64,000 nucleotides of DNA, taken from NCBI RefSeq assembly GCF_018476885.1, contig NZ_JAHCVJ010000003.1:372001-436000 (forward strand). Direction: 5' to 3'. Source of the stretch: Geoanaerobacter pelophilus. Its GTDB lineage: Bacteria > Desulfobacterota > Desulfuromonadia > Geobacterales > DSM-12255. The translations under genes and the position numbers were made by a program. Below, piece after piece: positions 1-8,535 of the stretch (the stretch's first letter is position 1; each line of letters opens with the position of its first letter). Below the pieces are notes generated by a model, which worked only from the letters and a program-made list of their open reading frames with translations, made no database searches and was not told the DNA's origin.

Positions 1-1
1 C

Positions 2-2176
2 CCTGCCGATCTGAGGCTGCTTGACACGGCACGCCTGCAAATAGACGAAGCGGCTCTCACCGGCGAATCCGCTCCGGTGGAGAAGACATCACGGGTCCTC
101 ACCGACCGGGAACTCCCCCTGGGAGACCGCGTCAACATGGCCTGGCGGGGGACAGTAACCGTTTATGGCCGGGGAACCGGGGTAGTTACCGCAACCGGCA
201 CCAAAACCGAGCTGGGCGCAATTGCCACCCTTCTGTCAGAAGGGGTGGAGCCGAAAACTCCGCTGCAGATCCGGTTGGCGCAGTTCGGCAAACGACTGTC
301 CGCTGCGATCCTGATAATCTGCGTCATCCTCTTTGGCGTCGGCATCCAGCGCGGCGAGCCGCTGGTCTTGATGCTCCTTACGGCAATATCTCTTGCGGTA
401 GCGGCAATCCCGGAAGCCCTGCCAGCCGTTGTCACCATTGCCCTCGCCTTTGGAGCACGAAAGATGGCGAACCGGAATGCGCTTGTCCGCCGTCTGCCGG
501 CAGTAGAAACCCTGGGATCGGTCACCTGCATCTGTACCGACAAAACCGGGACCCTGACCATGAACCGCATGGAAGTAACTGAGGTCTGTGTTGACGGCAA
601 CCGGCTACCTGCTTCCGCAATCAGTGTTGTCATGCCCGAGCCTGCTGCCCTCCGGCTCAACGACAAACTGACAATTCTCATTACCGCCGCCGTCCTAAAC
701 AACGACACTCGCCCCGGGGAAAGCGGAAGCCTGTCCGGCGACCCCACAGAAATTGCCCTGACAACCCTTGCCGAATCCTGCGGTTTTCCGAAAGAAGTAC
801 TGGAACAGCGGTTTCCGCGCATTGCCGAACTCCCGTTCGACTCCGACCGAAAACTCATGACCACCTTTCACCGCTGCGGCACAGGCATAGTTTCCTTGAC
901 CAAAGGATCGCTGGAAGCAATTGCCGGGCGCAGCCAACCGGAGCAGACATCAGTTGCCGCTGCCGAAGCAATGGCAGCTCAAGGGCTGCGTACCATAGGC
1001 TTTGCCGTTCGCTACTGGGACAAACTGCCGGAGCAGATTACCTCGGAGACAGCCGAAGCCGGACTTGCCTTTTTAGGCGTTGCCGGAATCATGGACCCGC
1101 CCCGGCCAGAAGCGGCCGAGGCAGTACAACTCTGCAAGAGCGCCGGAATAACCGTGATCATGATTACCGGCGACCATGCCTCGACCGCCACTGCCATTGC
1201 CGAAAGTCTCGGCATTGCATCCGCAGACGACCCACCGGCCATCACCGGCAAAGAGCTGGAACAGCTTGCCACCGGCTCACTTGCCGAACTTGCCGCCAGG
1301 ACAAGGGTCTACGCCAGGGTAGCCCCTTCGCAGAAACTGCAAATCGTAACAGCTTTGCAAGGTCGGGGAGAGTTTGTGGCGATGACCGGCGACGGCGTCA
1401 ACGATGCCCCTGCGCTGCAGAGAGCCGAGATCGGCATTGCCATGGGGATAACCGGCACCGATGTCGCCAAAGGCGCCGCCGCCATGGTGCTGCTTGACGA
1501 CAACTTCGCAACCATCGTCGGCGCCATAGAGGAAGGACGGCGCATCTACAGAAACATCCTGCGCTTCATCGTTTATTCACTTACCTCCAATGCCGGCACT
1601 ATCTGGCTGGTCTTCCTGGCCCCTGTTCTCGGACTGCCACTCCCCCTGCTCCCGGTCCAGATCTTATGGCTGAACCTGCTCTGCGACAGCCTTCCCGGAC
1701 TTGCCTTGACTGCTGAGCCAGCAACGGAGAACCTGATGCGCCAACCGCCGATCCCTCGCAATGAAGGGATTTTCAGCTGTGGTCGGGGGAGATGGATCAT
1801 CCTGAACGGCTTAGTCCTCGGCATTACCGGTCTGTGCCTGCAAAAATACGGCATTGCAACAGGCCTCCCCTGGCAGAGCATGGTTTTCACCTATCTTATT
1901 CTGTCCCGCATGGCAATGGCGCTGCAGGTCAGGTCCAGACATGAATCTCTGCTCAAAATCGGTATCTTCTCCAATAAACCGTTGATTGCCGCCATTGCAG
2001 CAACCGTCATGCTCCAGCTTGTCGTAATCTACCTGCCGTTCATGCAGGAGATTTTCCGTACCGAGGCCCTGGATTGGCGGGCTCTGGCAGCGGTGCTGGC
2101 AGGGGCAACCCTTATCCTGGTCACGGGCGAACTGGCCAAATTGGTGCAAAGATGGCTTCATAAAGAAAGAGTCTGA
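2..2176 (+). CDS. P2-type cation-transporting ATPase, 5' end outside window
   Basis: The frame is open from the first full codon of the window, so the N-terminal helices and most of the actuator domain lie upstream; about 724 residues are visible. In order they show the actuator LTGES loop (56-70), two membrane helices with the M4 motif PEALP, the phosphorylation motif DKTGTLT (acceptor Asp codon at 539), a nucleotide-binding domain, the hinge motif TGDGVNDAP and about six C-terminal hydrophobic segments. PEALP and the C-terminal helix bundle fit the P2 class of Ca2+/Mn2+-like pumps of the cytoplasmic membrane, not the CPx heavy-metal class. The cation cannot be read from the sequence. The small HMA-like gene that follows after about 100 bp could be co-transcribed. 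Confidence 0.93.
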   Translation, partial: PADLRLLDTARLQIDEAALTGESAPVEKTSRVLTDRELPLGDRVNMAWRGTVTVYGRGTGVVTATGTKTELGAIATLLSEGVEPKTPLQIRLAQFGKRLSAAILIICVILFGVGIQRGEPLVLMLLTAISLAVAAIPEALPAVVTIALAFGARKMANRNALVRRLPAVETLGSVTCICTDKTGTLTMNRMEVTEVCVDGNRLPASAISVVMPEPAALRLNDKLTILITAAVLNNDTRPGESGSLSGDPTEIALTTLAESCGFPKEVLEQRFPRIAELPFDSDRKLMTTFHRCGTGIVSLTKGSLEAIAGRSQPEQTSVAAAEAMAAQGLRTIGFAVRYWDKLPEQITSETAEAGLAFLGVAGIMDPPRPEAAEAVQLCKSAGITVIMITGDHASTATAIAESLGIASADDPPAITGKELEQLATGSLAELAARTRVYARVAPSQKLQIVTALQGRGEFVAMTGDGVNDAPALQRAEIGIAMGITGTDVAKGAAAMVLLDDNFATIVGAIEEGRRIYRNILRFIVYSLTSNAGTIWLVFLAPVLGLPLPLLPVQILWLNLLCDSLPGLALTAEPATENLMRQPPIPRNEGIFSCGRGRWIILNGLVLGITGLCLQKYGIATGLPWQSMVFTYLILSRMAMALQVRSRHESLLKIGIFSNKPLIAAIAATVMLQLVVIYLPFMQEIFRTEALDWRALAAVLAGATLILVTGELAKLVQRWLHKERV

Positions 2177-2274
2177 TCTATTCCCCTGCCTCCTGATTTC
2201 AGTGGCATATTCTAGGTTTTTTTCGTAGATTGAACCAACCAAGAACTCAAGCAAGCAGATAACAGGAGAGCGTC

Positions 2275-2670
2275 ATGACTCAGTGTGCAGGAAAAATTTT
2301 CGCGATTTTAGGGGCTACCGTGGCCCTGGTATTATTCGGGCTGGTGCTTCAGTTTGATGCTGCGGCAAACGCAGTAGCCGTATTCCAGATCCAGGGGATC
2401 GAATCTGCGCGTTCAGCTGCAGCAGTAAATAAGGCGCTAAGCGAAACCGGAGGGATCTCGTCGGTCAGGATTGATCCGACCAAGGGAATCGCCTTGGCTG
2501 TTTTCGACGCCAGGGCAGTCGACCCAAGGAGCGTTGCCGAAGCCATGAACAGAAGAGGCTTTCCATGCCAGATCGTGGACCTGATGACCATGAAAGAGTA
2601 TAAAACACTGGCTTCAGGCGGTGCAGGATGCAGTACCGGCGGCTGCGGCGACTGCTCCAAGAGCAAGTGA
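2275..2670 (+). CDS. Small membrane-anchored HMA-like protein with Cys-rich tail
   Basis: The product has 131 residues. A hydrophobic segment at about 7-27 would anchor it or act as an uncleaved signal. Residues 33-105 look like a ferredoxin-fold heavy-metal-associated (HMA) domain (beta-alpha-beta pattern around FQIQGIESARSA and SVRIDPTKGIALAVF), but the metal-binding CxxC of classical HMA proteins is absent. The C-terminus instead carries a cluster of three cysteines (CSTGGCGDC). The start has a good ribosome site (AGGAG about 7 nt upstream). It follows the P-type ATPase by about 100 bp, which suggests a role in metal handling, but this is inference. A metallochaperone or a redox-active small protein are both possible. 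Confidence 0.7.
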   Translation: MTQCAGKIFAILGATVALVLFGLVLQFDAAANAVAVFQIQGIESARSAAAVNKALSETGGISSVRIDPTKGIALAVFDARAVDPRSVAEAMNRRGFPCQIVDLMTMKEYKTLASGGAGCSTGGCGDCSKSK

Positions 2671-2715
2671 CGCAATAAGTTTTGTGTGAATATTGCCTGA
2701 TAAGTGAAAAAAATA

Positions 2716-2744
2716 TTGACTCGGGTTTCATGCTTTGCTATAAA
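2716..2744 (+). promoter_or_regulatory. Sigma-70-like promoter of tRNA-Gly
   Basis: TTGACT (2716-2721) and TATAAA (2739-2744) are separated by exactly 17 bp and lie 15 bp upstream of the mature tRNA start. This is close to the housekeeping consensus and right for a stable RNA gene. Confidence 0.8.
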
Positions 2745-2758
2745 ACGAAACTCGTTGA

Positions 2759-2833
<75 letters not shown>

Positions 2834-4150
2834 TTAAAAACTCAACAATGTTGATTGACTAGAAAGATCAACATGGCGACTGTGCCCGGTACTGTATCTA
2901 AACGGTATCGGGTTTTCCTTTTTCCGGGGTGTTAAAAAGTCCTGGCCAAAGTAATTGTAAATCGCTTCAGCATCCTCTTCCAACCCTTCAACGTAGTTCC
3001 CGTATACCTCATACACCATCTGCTTTGATGCATGACCCATGAGCTTTACAAGTCGCAGCGGATTAACTCCAATGGTTAGACTCCAGGCGGCGAATGAATG
3101 CCGCGCAATGTAGGAGGTCATTGGAGAGATGTTTGCCTGATCTACCGCTTTCTTCCAGACTTTTGCAAAGTCGGTGCTGTGTAGTCTGGTTCCCCTGGAG
3201 CTTGTAACAAGGTACGGTGTCGTTGCCCTTTCCGTCAGAATGTCGAGCCGCTTTCTGATTGCCTCGGTGATGTAGATATCACGCTTGCGAAAGGCGGTCT
3301 TCATGCTGGTTTTCTCTGCCTTGAGAACATAGGAGGAAGTCAGTCTCAGATATTCACCCTGAATGCTGTCTTTGGTCAGGGCGGAAAGTTCTGAAACAAT
3401 CATCCCAGTCAGGATCATAAGTTCTGCAATGGGGCGGTAATGATCTTCGAGGTTTTCAAGGAACAGTTGCCAATCATTGAATCTCAGGGCAAGACGTTCT
3501 TTCTTCTCTGTCTTTGGCAGCTTCTTGTGGATACCGTCACAAGGGCTTTTGATTACCCACCGGTAATGATCACAGGCATCATTCCAGATTGCGCGGAAGG
3601 GAATCAGGATATTGACCTTGCGTGACCGTGAAACCGGTTTACCTTTGTTTGCGCCGGTTTTCCATTTCAACGACTCAGTGAATCGAAACAACTCCTGGCC
3701 GGTGATCTGATGGAAGGTCATGTTTCGGAAATATGGCAGAATCCTTTTAATTGATTCTTGATAGTCCCGGTGCTTGGTCGGTGATCCAAAGGTTGGGAAG
3801 ATGGTCTTCATCCACTCTTTGACGTAATCACCAAAAAGCACTTGATGCGGTTCCGGTCGGTACTCCCTACCCTCCAGGCTTGTGAAGAATGCCTTTTCCT
3901 TCTTGGTTGCTCCTGGGAACGCTTCGGCAAATTTGAAGGTCCCTGTTTCGATCCGCTCCATGATCCGGTTGAGGAAATCACGGACTCTTATTTCATTGGC
4001 CAGGGTGTCATCAAGTTCGGTTGATCTGATGATCCGGTGGCCGAAGTAGTAAAAATCCACATAGAGCTTTTTTGAATCCTTGCGACGTTTAACACTGCCA
4101 ATCTCTTTAGCCGGTGTTTCAAGGGCCAGCGTCCCTTTCTTCATCTTCAT
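2834..4150 (-). CDS. Tyrosine recombinase (element integrase)
   Basis: The product has 438 residues. The N-terminal half contains an arm-binding and a SAM-like core-binding region; the C-terminal half is the catalytic domain with ARHSFAAW (box II His-Arg region), LMGHAS, and the YGNYV segment that supplies the nucleophilic Tyr. In the box I region the sequence reads TGMIVSEL where most family members have TG-L/M-R-x-SEL, so the first catalytic Arg appears to be replaced by Ile. The stop codon directly abuts the tRNA CCA. The ATG at 4150 has a GAGGTG ribosome site 7 nt upstream. It should catalyse integration and excision at tRNA-Gly, provided the box I change is tolerated. Confidence 0.9.
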   Translation of the reverse strand: MKMKKGTLALETPAKEIGSVKRRKDSKKLYVDFYYFGHRIIRSTELDDTLANEIRVRDFLNRIMERIETGTFKFAEAFPGATKKEKAFFTSLEGREYRPEPHQVLFGDYVKEWMKTIFPTFGSPTKHRDYQESIKRILPYFRNMTFHQITGQELFRFTESLKWKTGANKGKPVSRSRKVNILIPFRAIWNDACDHYRWVIKSPCDGIHKKLPKTEKKERLALRFNDWQLFLENLEDHYRPIAELMILTGMIVSELSALTKDSIQGEYLRLTSSYVLKAEKTSMKTAFRKRDIYITEAIRKRLDILTERATTPYLVTSSRGTRLHSTDFAKVWKKAVDQANISPMTSYIARHSFAAWSLTIGVNPLRLVKLMGHASKQMVYEVYGNYVEGLEEDAEAIYNYFGQDFLTPRKKENPIPFRYSTGHSRHVDLSSQSTLLSF

Positions 4151-4182
4151 TTTTTCACCTCATAGGCATTACCCTCCCTCCG

Positions 4183-4198
4183 GTGCGTCTTAAGTCCA
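4183..4198 (-). promoter_or_regulatory. 16-bp motif upstream of integrase, shared with att arms
   Basis: The complement of this site reads TGGACTTAAGACGCAC. The same 16 bases occur in direct orientation at 7886-7901 and 8596-8611 inside the two att-proximal repeat arms. One copy in front of int and one near each attR-type end suggests an arm-type binding site for the integrase or the HTH protein. The role is inferred from position only. Confidence 0.5.
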
Positions 4199-4229
4199 GG
4201 AGGGAGAATAACGACATTGCATCACATTA

Positions 4230-4508
4230 TCAATAGTCCAGATTGATACCTGACGAAGCTCCCCGTTTTGCTTTCGGTTTTTTGCTCTTGGGGAATTCCT
4301 TCAAGCCAGGTTCAATTCTCTTCCGCGGAGACCGCTTGGGGATCATGAAAGCAAGCGGCCAGTGAAAACGAATAACTCTCCCCAGGCGAAAGTAATGTAA
4401 CCCTTCATTGAGAGTGCCGGACTTCAGCCAGGAGAAAATAGTGGTCCGTGACACCTGGAGCCTTAGTGCAAGCTGTTCGATGGTCAAGAGGTCGTCTGCT
4501 TCATTCAT
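4230..4508 (-). CDS. HTH_17/excisionase-like DNA-binding protein
   Basis: The product has about 92 residues. Residues 5-50 form a MerR-like winged helix of the excisionase/HTH_17 type (LTIEQLALRLQVSRTTIFSWLKSG), followed by a Lys/Arg-rich tail. The ATG at 4508 is chosen because GGAGG lies 8 nt upstream; an ATG at 4514 is too close to it. It overlaps the end of the upstream rep gene by 8 nt, so the two are translationally coupled. Its place between rep and int is that of a recombination directionality factor or a regulator of rep/int. Confidence 0.8.
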   Translation of the reverse strand: MNEADDLLTIEQLALRLQVSRTTIFSWLKSGTLNEGLHYFRLGRVIRFHWPLAFMIPKRSPRKRIEPGLKEFPKSKKPKAKRGASSGINLDY

Positions 4509-5778
4509 GGTCATCCCCTCCGAACGAGCCACGAAAACTCAAGCGGATAACCCGCTTCTGATACTCACTGGCAAATTTCTCGTCACTGCTCTTTTCAAAG
4601 ATCATCTGGAAGAGGTCAACAATTGCCTTTTTTCTATCATTTATCCCCCGGTATGCGGCAACGCTCACCATCCTTCCCATGATATGCGCCAGGATGTTTT
4701 GAATCGGTTCCACCTCGTCGTTTTTATAGATACGTTTGATGCCTATGGAATCCCCGAACTCTCCACGGCAATTCTGGACAGACAGCCACCAGGGGTGAAT
4801 AGTGCGGCGTTCTGCCTTGTCATTGTCAGGTAGGCGCAGCGAGAACCATTCACCGGCAAGATACTCCCATACAGAGCCGATCTTTTGCCAGAGGTCATCA
4901 AGGGTCATGATGCGGAACTGTTTCAAGACAGGGCGCCGAAGTTGAAACTCTACCCGCCAAACAATAGCATCCTGATCGACTTCCCAGAGGTTGCGAAACC
5001 ATTGCTTGTTGTTCTTGGCAATCTCTTTTGATTTGTCATAAATGCGTAATCGAATCGGACAGGAAGGAGAGCCGCAATAATAGGTTTCCAGAACGGGGCC
5101 GGTATGAATGGAATTGATCTTGTGACTTCTGGAAACTCGGTGTTGTTCCAGGAAGGGGAAAGACAAACCGGCATCCATTCTGAAATCGGCGCAAAGGTCA
5201 ACACGGCTTGGCTGTATCCGGTCTATTGTCCCGCCGTAACTGGAAAGGTCATACTCCAGAAGTTCAAGGATCGTTTCAAGCTCGACGTGCCAGAGTGTTG
5301 AAGCATTGATGGACACATAGACGTTTGGAGATTTGCCAGGAGAGGCAGATTTGCCGAGAAAGATATGGTATTCGGGGAATTGAAGGTGAAAGCGGTAATT
5401 GGGAGCTTTACCGCCAGGGAGAATAAGGAACGAGCGGCCAAGGTCTGTTTGTTCGGTTATGCCGGTTGTACCCTGGGCCATTTCCTTTTTGCTGTTGAAG
5501 AAAGGGAGGGTGACCTTTTCCCAGAGAGCATCCCAGGTGACATAAAGACCCAAATCAAGAGAATCTATCCCACATAGAAGGAACTTGGAATTTCCATCAA
5601 ATGGGTTTTGAGCATGGCGTGTTACAGACTCCGCCATGCTCGTGACAACAGGCTCCGCAGCCGCGGAACCGGCAGAGCCGGAAACCGTGGCCGCTCCGCC
5701 TGTCGTTTCCAGGGTTACAGTTGAACCTTCTTTATCCGGTAATGTTGAATTGCTTGTGTTGGTGCTTTTCGATTTCAT
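4501..5778 (-). CDS. Rep_trans-type replication initiation protein
   Basis: The product has 425 residues from the ATG at 5778, which has GGAGG 6 nt upstream; an ATG further upstream at 5814 lacks a good site. After a Ser/Thr/Ala-rich disordered N-terminus (about 1-65), the protein shows features of the Rep_trans family (PF02486) of plasmid and phage rolling-circle initiators: SRVDLCADF, the strand RLRIYDKSKEI and VWRVEFQLRRPVLK. In that family the protein nicks a double-strand origin through a Tyr. No origin has been identified here. The gene is the first of a rep-xis-int series on the minus strand. The family assignment comes from motif recognition and would benefit from a profile search. 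Confidence 0.75.
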   Translation of the reverse strand: MKSKSTNTSNSTLPDKEGSTVTLETTGGAATVSGSAGSAAAEPVVTSMAESVTRHAQNPFDGNSKFLLCGIDSLDLGLYVTWDALWEKVTLPFFNSKKEMAQGTTGITEQTDLGRSFLILPGGKAPNYRFHLQFPEYHIFLGKSASPGKSPNVYVSINASTLWHVELETILELLEYDLSSYGGTIDRIQPSRVDLCADFRMDAGLSFPFLEQHRVSRSHKINSIHTGPVLETYYCGSPSCPIRLRIYDKSKEIAKNNKQWFRNLWEVDQDAIVWRVEFQLRRPVLKQFRIMTLDDLWQKIGSVWEYLAGEWFSLRLPDNDKAERRTIHPWWLSVQNCRGEFGDSIGIKRIYKNDEVEPIQNILAHIMGRMVSVAAYRGINDRKKAIVDLFQMIFEKSSDEKFASEYQKRVIRLSFRGSFGGDDHE

Positions 5779-5833
5779 GTGATCCTCCAGAGATTTGATT
5801 TTCTCTAAAGTCACATGAAGTCAGCGGGAGGGA

Positions 5834-5864
5834 TCGGACACGAAAGTCAGATTTAATTGTCCGA
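5834..5864. other. Inverted repeat between the 311-residue gene and rep
   Basis: TCGGACA (5834-5840) and TGTCCGA (5858-5864) form a 7-bp stem with a 17-nt loop. It lies just upstream of rep and overlaps the end of the preceding gene. It could be an operator or part of a rolling-circle origin; the sequence does not decide. Confidence 0.3.
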
Positions 5865-6788
5865 CACAAAAACATTTCGCCATAAGTTTCGATCTGGGGA
5901 AAGTGCACGGGCGAGTGCGTCAGGTGTTTTGGGGAGGTCTTCGAACAGCTTACCTTTACTATCGAAGTCGAATGCTTCGATCAGTTCAAATAAATCCTGT
6001 GGGGTTAGCGGTTTTTCTGTTAAATGAGAAAGTGTTGAAATTAAGCCGACTTGTGAAAGAAGGATGTTTTTTCGGGAGTTGTGACCTTTTGGGGGTGAGG
6101 TCGCAGCAGTCAACAATTTTCGGTATTTGGAAGAAGAGTGGTTGAACCGATAAGCGATTATCTGTTTACCAATCATTGGATCATGCAGCATTAGTTGATC
6201 GAGGCGAAGTAGATTTTCTAAAGCAGAAAAATCTCCCTGCCTGGCTCTCCGATATAAGTAAGTCGGTGACGTTCTGTAAAGAGCCCAGCAAGGAACCGCA
6301 ACGAATAGATAAAATGCAAGTTCAAGCGGAGATTCGGTGAGAAGCTTGGACATTCTTCTTTTCACAGCTTGTTTGAGTGGGAGTTGATTGAATTCATCCT
6401 CAAGGTCTTTCTCTGATGCAGTGAGAACCATGTCAAGTAAGTTCTTGGCTTGCTCAATTTCTTCTGGTGACGGTGGATTAGGCCTCTTATGTTTTGATTG
6501 ATTCTTCTGATTTGATAGTTCTTTGAGCAGTTCGGAAAAGGATTGAATAATATTTTTCCCATAGACTGCCGACCAGATATCTTTTACCAACTGAATGTTT
6601 TTCTTATGGGAACGATAAAGAGCAAACCAATATTTTAGACGAGGCATGGGAAACTTTTGACTTGCGAACCGACGAAGCTTGATTGAGTGAAAGTCATCTG
6701 ACATATCTTGAACGGTTGACACAAGGTGTGCAGCAAATATTCTGATGATGTATGGTTTGTCTTTCCCCCAATTATGAACTGCAAGCAT
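5853..6788 (-). CDS. Unknown protein of the integrative element
   Basis: The product has 311 residues and no domain that I recognise. It is rich in Lys, Leu and Ser, with a basic Pro-containing linker near residue 110 and one possible hydrophobic segment (ELAFYLFVAVPCWALY, about 157-172). The remainder looks helical. There is no signal peptide. The ATG at 6788 has AGGAG 6 nt upstream. It lies upstream of rep in the same orientation, separated by 74 bp. A role in element maintenance or defence is possible but there is no direct evidence. Confidence 0.6.
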   Translation of the reverse strand: MLAVHNWGKDKPYIIRIFAAHLVSTVQDMSDDFHSIKLRRFASQKFPMPRLKYWFALYRSHKKNIQLVKDIWSAVYGKNIIQSFSELLKELSNQKNQSKHKRPNPPSPEEIEQAKNLLDMVLTASEKDLEDEFNQLPLKQAVKRRMSKLLTESPLELAFYLFVAVPCWALYRTSPTYLYRRARQGDFSALENLLRLDQLMLHDPMIGKQIIAYRFNHSSSKYRKLLTAATSPPKGHNSRKNILLSQVGLISTLSHLTEKPLTPQDLFELIEAFDFDSKGKLFEDLPKTPDALARALSPDRNLWRNVFVSDN

Positions 6789-7102
6789 ACGGACTCCTTG
6801 AATGAAATCAAGGATAGTATAACTTGCCAGGGGGATATTGCACCCCGCCCACAGGAAAACGGGGGAGCCGAGCGCTCCACTTTGGCGCGCTCCCCCTACT
6901 CGCTGCGCTCGTTTTCATGTGGACGGTTCAGTTGATAATGAACTTGCAGGGGAATGAGAAAGAATGTAAAAAGTAATTAATGTATTTTCAAGCCCCTGTA
7001 TTACTGAAACGGGGAAAACAGACAGAAGCAGATAATTGCAATGGAGTTTTGAGCATTTTCTGCTAATTGTCGTGTGATAATAGTATAATGGAGGTATATA
7101 AC
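6789..7102. other. Intergenic region with nested inverted repeats
   Basis: This 314-bp gap separates the minus-strand element genes from the plus-strand cargo gene, so it must hold divergent promoters, but I see no clear -35/-10 pair. The distinct feature is a GC-rich nested inverted repeat: GAAAAC (6855-6860) with GTTTTC (6911-6916) outside, and GGGGGAGC (6861-6868) with GCTCCCCC (6889-6896) inside. It could be a terminator, a single-strand origin or a decayed repeat. Confidence 0.45.
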
Positions 7103-7669
7103 GTGAAAAAACTTCTTAGAATTGCATTTGTTGTTATGGCGTTATTTGTCTTTTTTTGCGGAACTTCTTACGGTGGGGCTGACGAATTGATGAAACTGGT
7201 AGAAAATAGGTCGTTTTGGTCAACCTACAAGTGGGGAACTTTGGAAGAAAGTGAATTGTATCAGTTAACAAAGTGGTCATTAAGAGGAATGACTAAAAGT
7301 GGGGATTATATATTTCATAAATACATCACAGACGAAAATATTCCTTATTTTAATACAAGAATGAGCATATTTGTGAATAGTAATAATAATCAGATAATAT
7401 CATATGATATTTATCCTGATTTTAATGAAACTACAACTCCAGATGATTACAATAGGTTGGTAAATTGGTGTAATGAAAAATATGGAAATGCAAGTGGTGA
7501 AAAGAAATATACAAGAACAAATAATGGACTAACTCTCAATAAAACTACTTCAGACTGGGTATTGGATAACACAACAATAACAGTCTCGATTCAAAACAAT
7601 CTAAGCCAAGGTAAAGATTCAATAGGATTCATTACTACTCTATCTTTTAAAAAGAATGAAAGTAATTAA
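7103..7669 (+). CDS. AT-rich exported protein of unknown function (element cargo)
   Basis: The product has 188 residues from a GTG at 7103, chosen because GGAGG lies 8 nt upstream and because it places the signal peptide (VKKLLRIAFVVMALFVFF) at the N-terminus with a likely cut after SYG or GGA. The mature part is rich in Asn, Thr and Tyr and looks beta-rich, without recognisable motifs. Base composition is clearly more AT-rich than the surrounding chromosome, which points to recent acquisition. It is the only plus-strand gene of the element and lies next to attR, the usual place for cargo. Confidence 0.65.
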   Translation: MKKLLRIAFVVMALFVFFCGTSYGGADELMKLVENRSFWSTYKWGTLEESELYQLTKWSLRGMTKSGDYIFHKYITDENIPYFNTRMSIFVNSNNNQIISYDIYPDFNETTTPDDYNRLVNWCNEKYGNASGEKKYTRTNNGLTLNKTTSDWVLDNTTITVSIQNNLSQGKDSIGFITTLSFKKNESN

Positions 7670-7825
7670 ATGGGTTGGCTTGGAATCAAGATACAAAAAA
7701 GCAAAATTTCAACAAGAAAATTAGATGGGAAGAAAAGCCAGCCAGGTCAACTTCTGCACCACTATAGTAAATGATACTCTTCCCAGTGACCAAATTTGTC
7801 CGCGACGGGGAGCCATAACATATTT

Positions 7826-8003
7826 TAACCGTACCCATGCCGTTGCTTTTCCGGTTGAATCACCGTTTATCAGGATGTACTTAATTGGACTTAAGACGCA
7901 CTCGTAAGGGCTTGCAATATTTTGAATTTAGCTTGTTTTACAGCCTGTTATCCATTTGACTTTATTAGTCTTTTAGCCGTTCGAATCCCGTTTCCCGCTC
8001 CAA
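7826..8003 (+). repeat. att-proximal repeat arm, copy A (ends in attR)
   Basis: This stretch matches 8536-8715 along its whole length at a level I judge above 75%, with a perfect 29-bp core (7876-7904 against 8586-8614). It ends with the 24-bp tRNA-derived repeat at 7979-8002. It represents the right end of the element. Confidence 0.8.
7979..8002 (+). repeat. attR: 24-bp copy of tRNA-Gly 3' end
   Basis: The 24 bases are identical to 2810-2833 and mark the right boundary of the integrated element. Flanking bases on both sides differ from those at attL. Confidence 0.9.
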
Positions 8004-8010
8004 AATTTGA

Positions 8011-8044
8011 AACCCCGGTAGCTTTTCAGCTACCGGGGTTTTGT
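8011..8044 (+). terminator. Rho-independent terminator just after attR
   Basis: A perfect 13-bp stem (AACCCCGGTAGCT with AGCTACCGGGGTT) encloses a TTTC loop and is followed by TTTGTTATT. A closely similar hairpin with the same downstream sequence lies at 11828-11862. Confidence 0.85.
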
Positions 8045-8227
8045 TATTCTGGGCAACAAGGAATGGGCGGCACTTGAGCTTCGCTTCGACACCGTTCATT
8101 CCAAGGTATTCAGTCCTGTGACCAGATTTATATCCGATGGAAACCCAACATTTTTTCAACCCCTCTCATGTTTTTTACCGAATTGCAGATATAATCAACA
8201 TTAATAAAATCATAAGGAGGGCAGTTA

Positions 8228-8494
8228 ATGAAAAAGGTATTGTTCGCTATTTTATTATTGAGCGCAGGCACAGGTTGTCAACCAGCTAATATTTCTTCAG
8301 TAATGAGAGGATCAGACCACGAGAACGCATCAATGGAAACTCGGTGCGAACCTAGCGACATGAGGGATGCATCCGAAATGAAACAGGTGCTTTCAAAATA
8401 TGATGGTTGGAGAATGGTTTATCTTTCAGAATATACAACTGGAAACAGATTTGGGACCGTCGGGGTCATGTGTTTTGAACGGCCAAAGAAATAG
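8228..8494 (+). CDS. Small putative lipoprotein
   Basis: The product has 88 residues. A short signal peptide (KKVLFAILLLSAG) is followed by a Cys at 17 in the context GTGCQ, which resembles a lipobox although the -3 residue is Gly rather than Leu. The mature part has two more Cys and no motif I recognise. AAGGAGG lies 7 nt upstream of the ATG. It sits between attR and the decayed outer att site, so it is probably cargo of the older element. Confidence 0.6.
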   Translation: MKKVLFAILLLSAGTGCQPANISSVMRGSDHENASMETRCEPSDMRDASEMKQVLSKYDGWRMVYLSEYTTGNRFGTVGVMCFERPKK

Positions 8495-8535
8495 AAGCCA
8501 TTTTATCTTAGCTCAAATTTGGGGAATCGAAAATA

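Larger units (their letters stand above)
2834..8002. mobile_element. Integrative element in tRNA-Gly with its own Rep protein
   Basis: The 5.2-kb segment lies between the 24-bp direct repeats at 2810-2833 and 7979-8002. It holds an integrase next to the tRNA, an HTH/excisionase-like gene, a Rep_trans-type initiator, an unknown 311-residue gene (all minus strand) and an AT-rich exported protein (plus strand). No relaxase, coupling protein, capsid or packaging genes are present. It is therefore too small to transfer by itself and best fits a phage-satellite-like or mobilisable element that can replicate by rolling circle after excision. The functional part is inference. Confidence 0.85.

Noticed and set aside
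7725-7907. 60-codon frame starting at 7725
   Set aside because: It covers repeat arm A, has no ribosome site, and the second copy of the arm does not keep the frame.
7965-8159. Minus-strand frame across attR
   Set aside because: It reads antisense through the tRNA fragment and a terminator hairpin; same artefact as at 2349.
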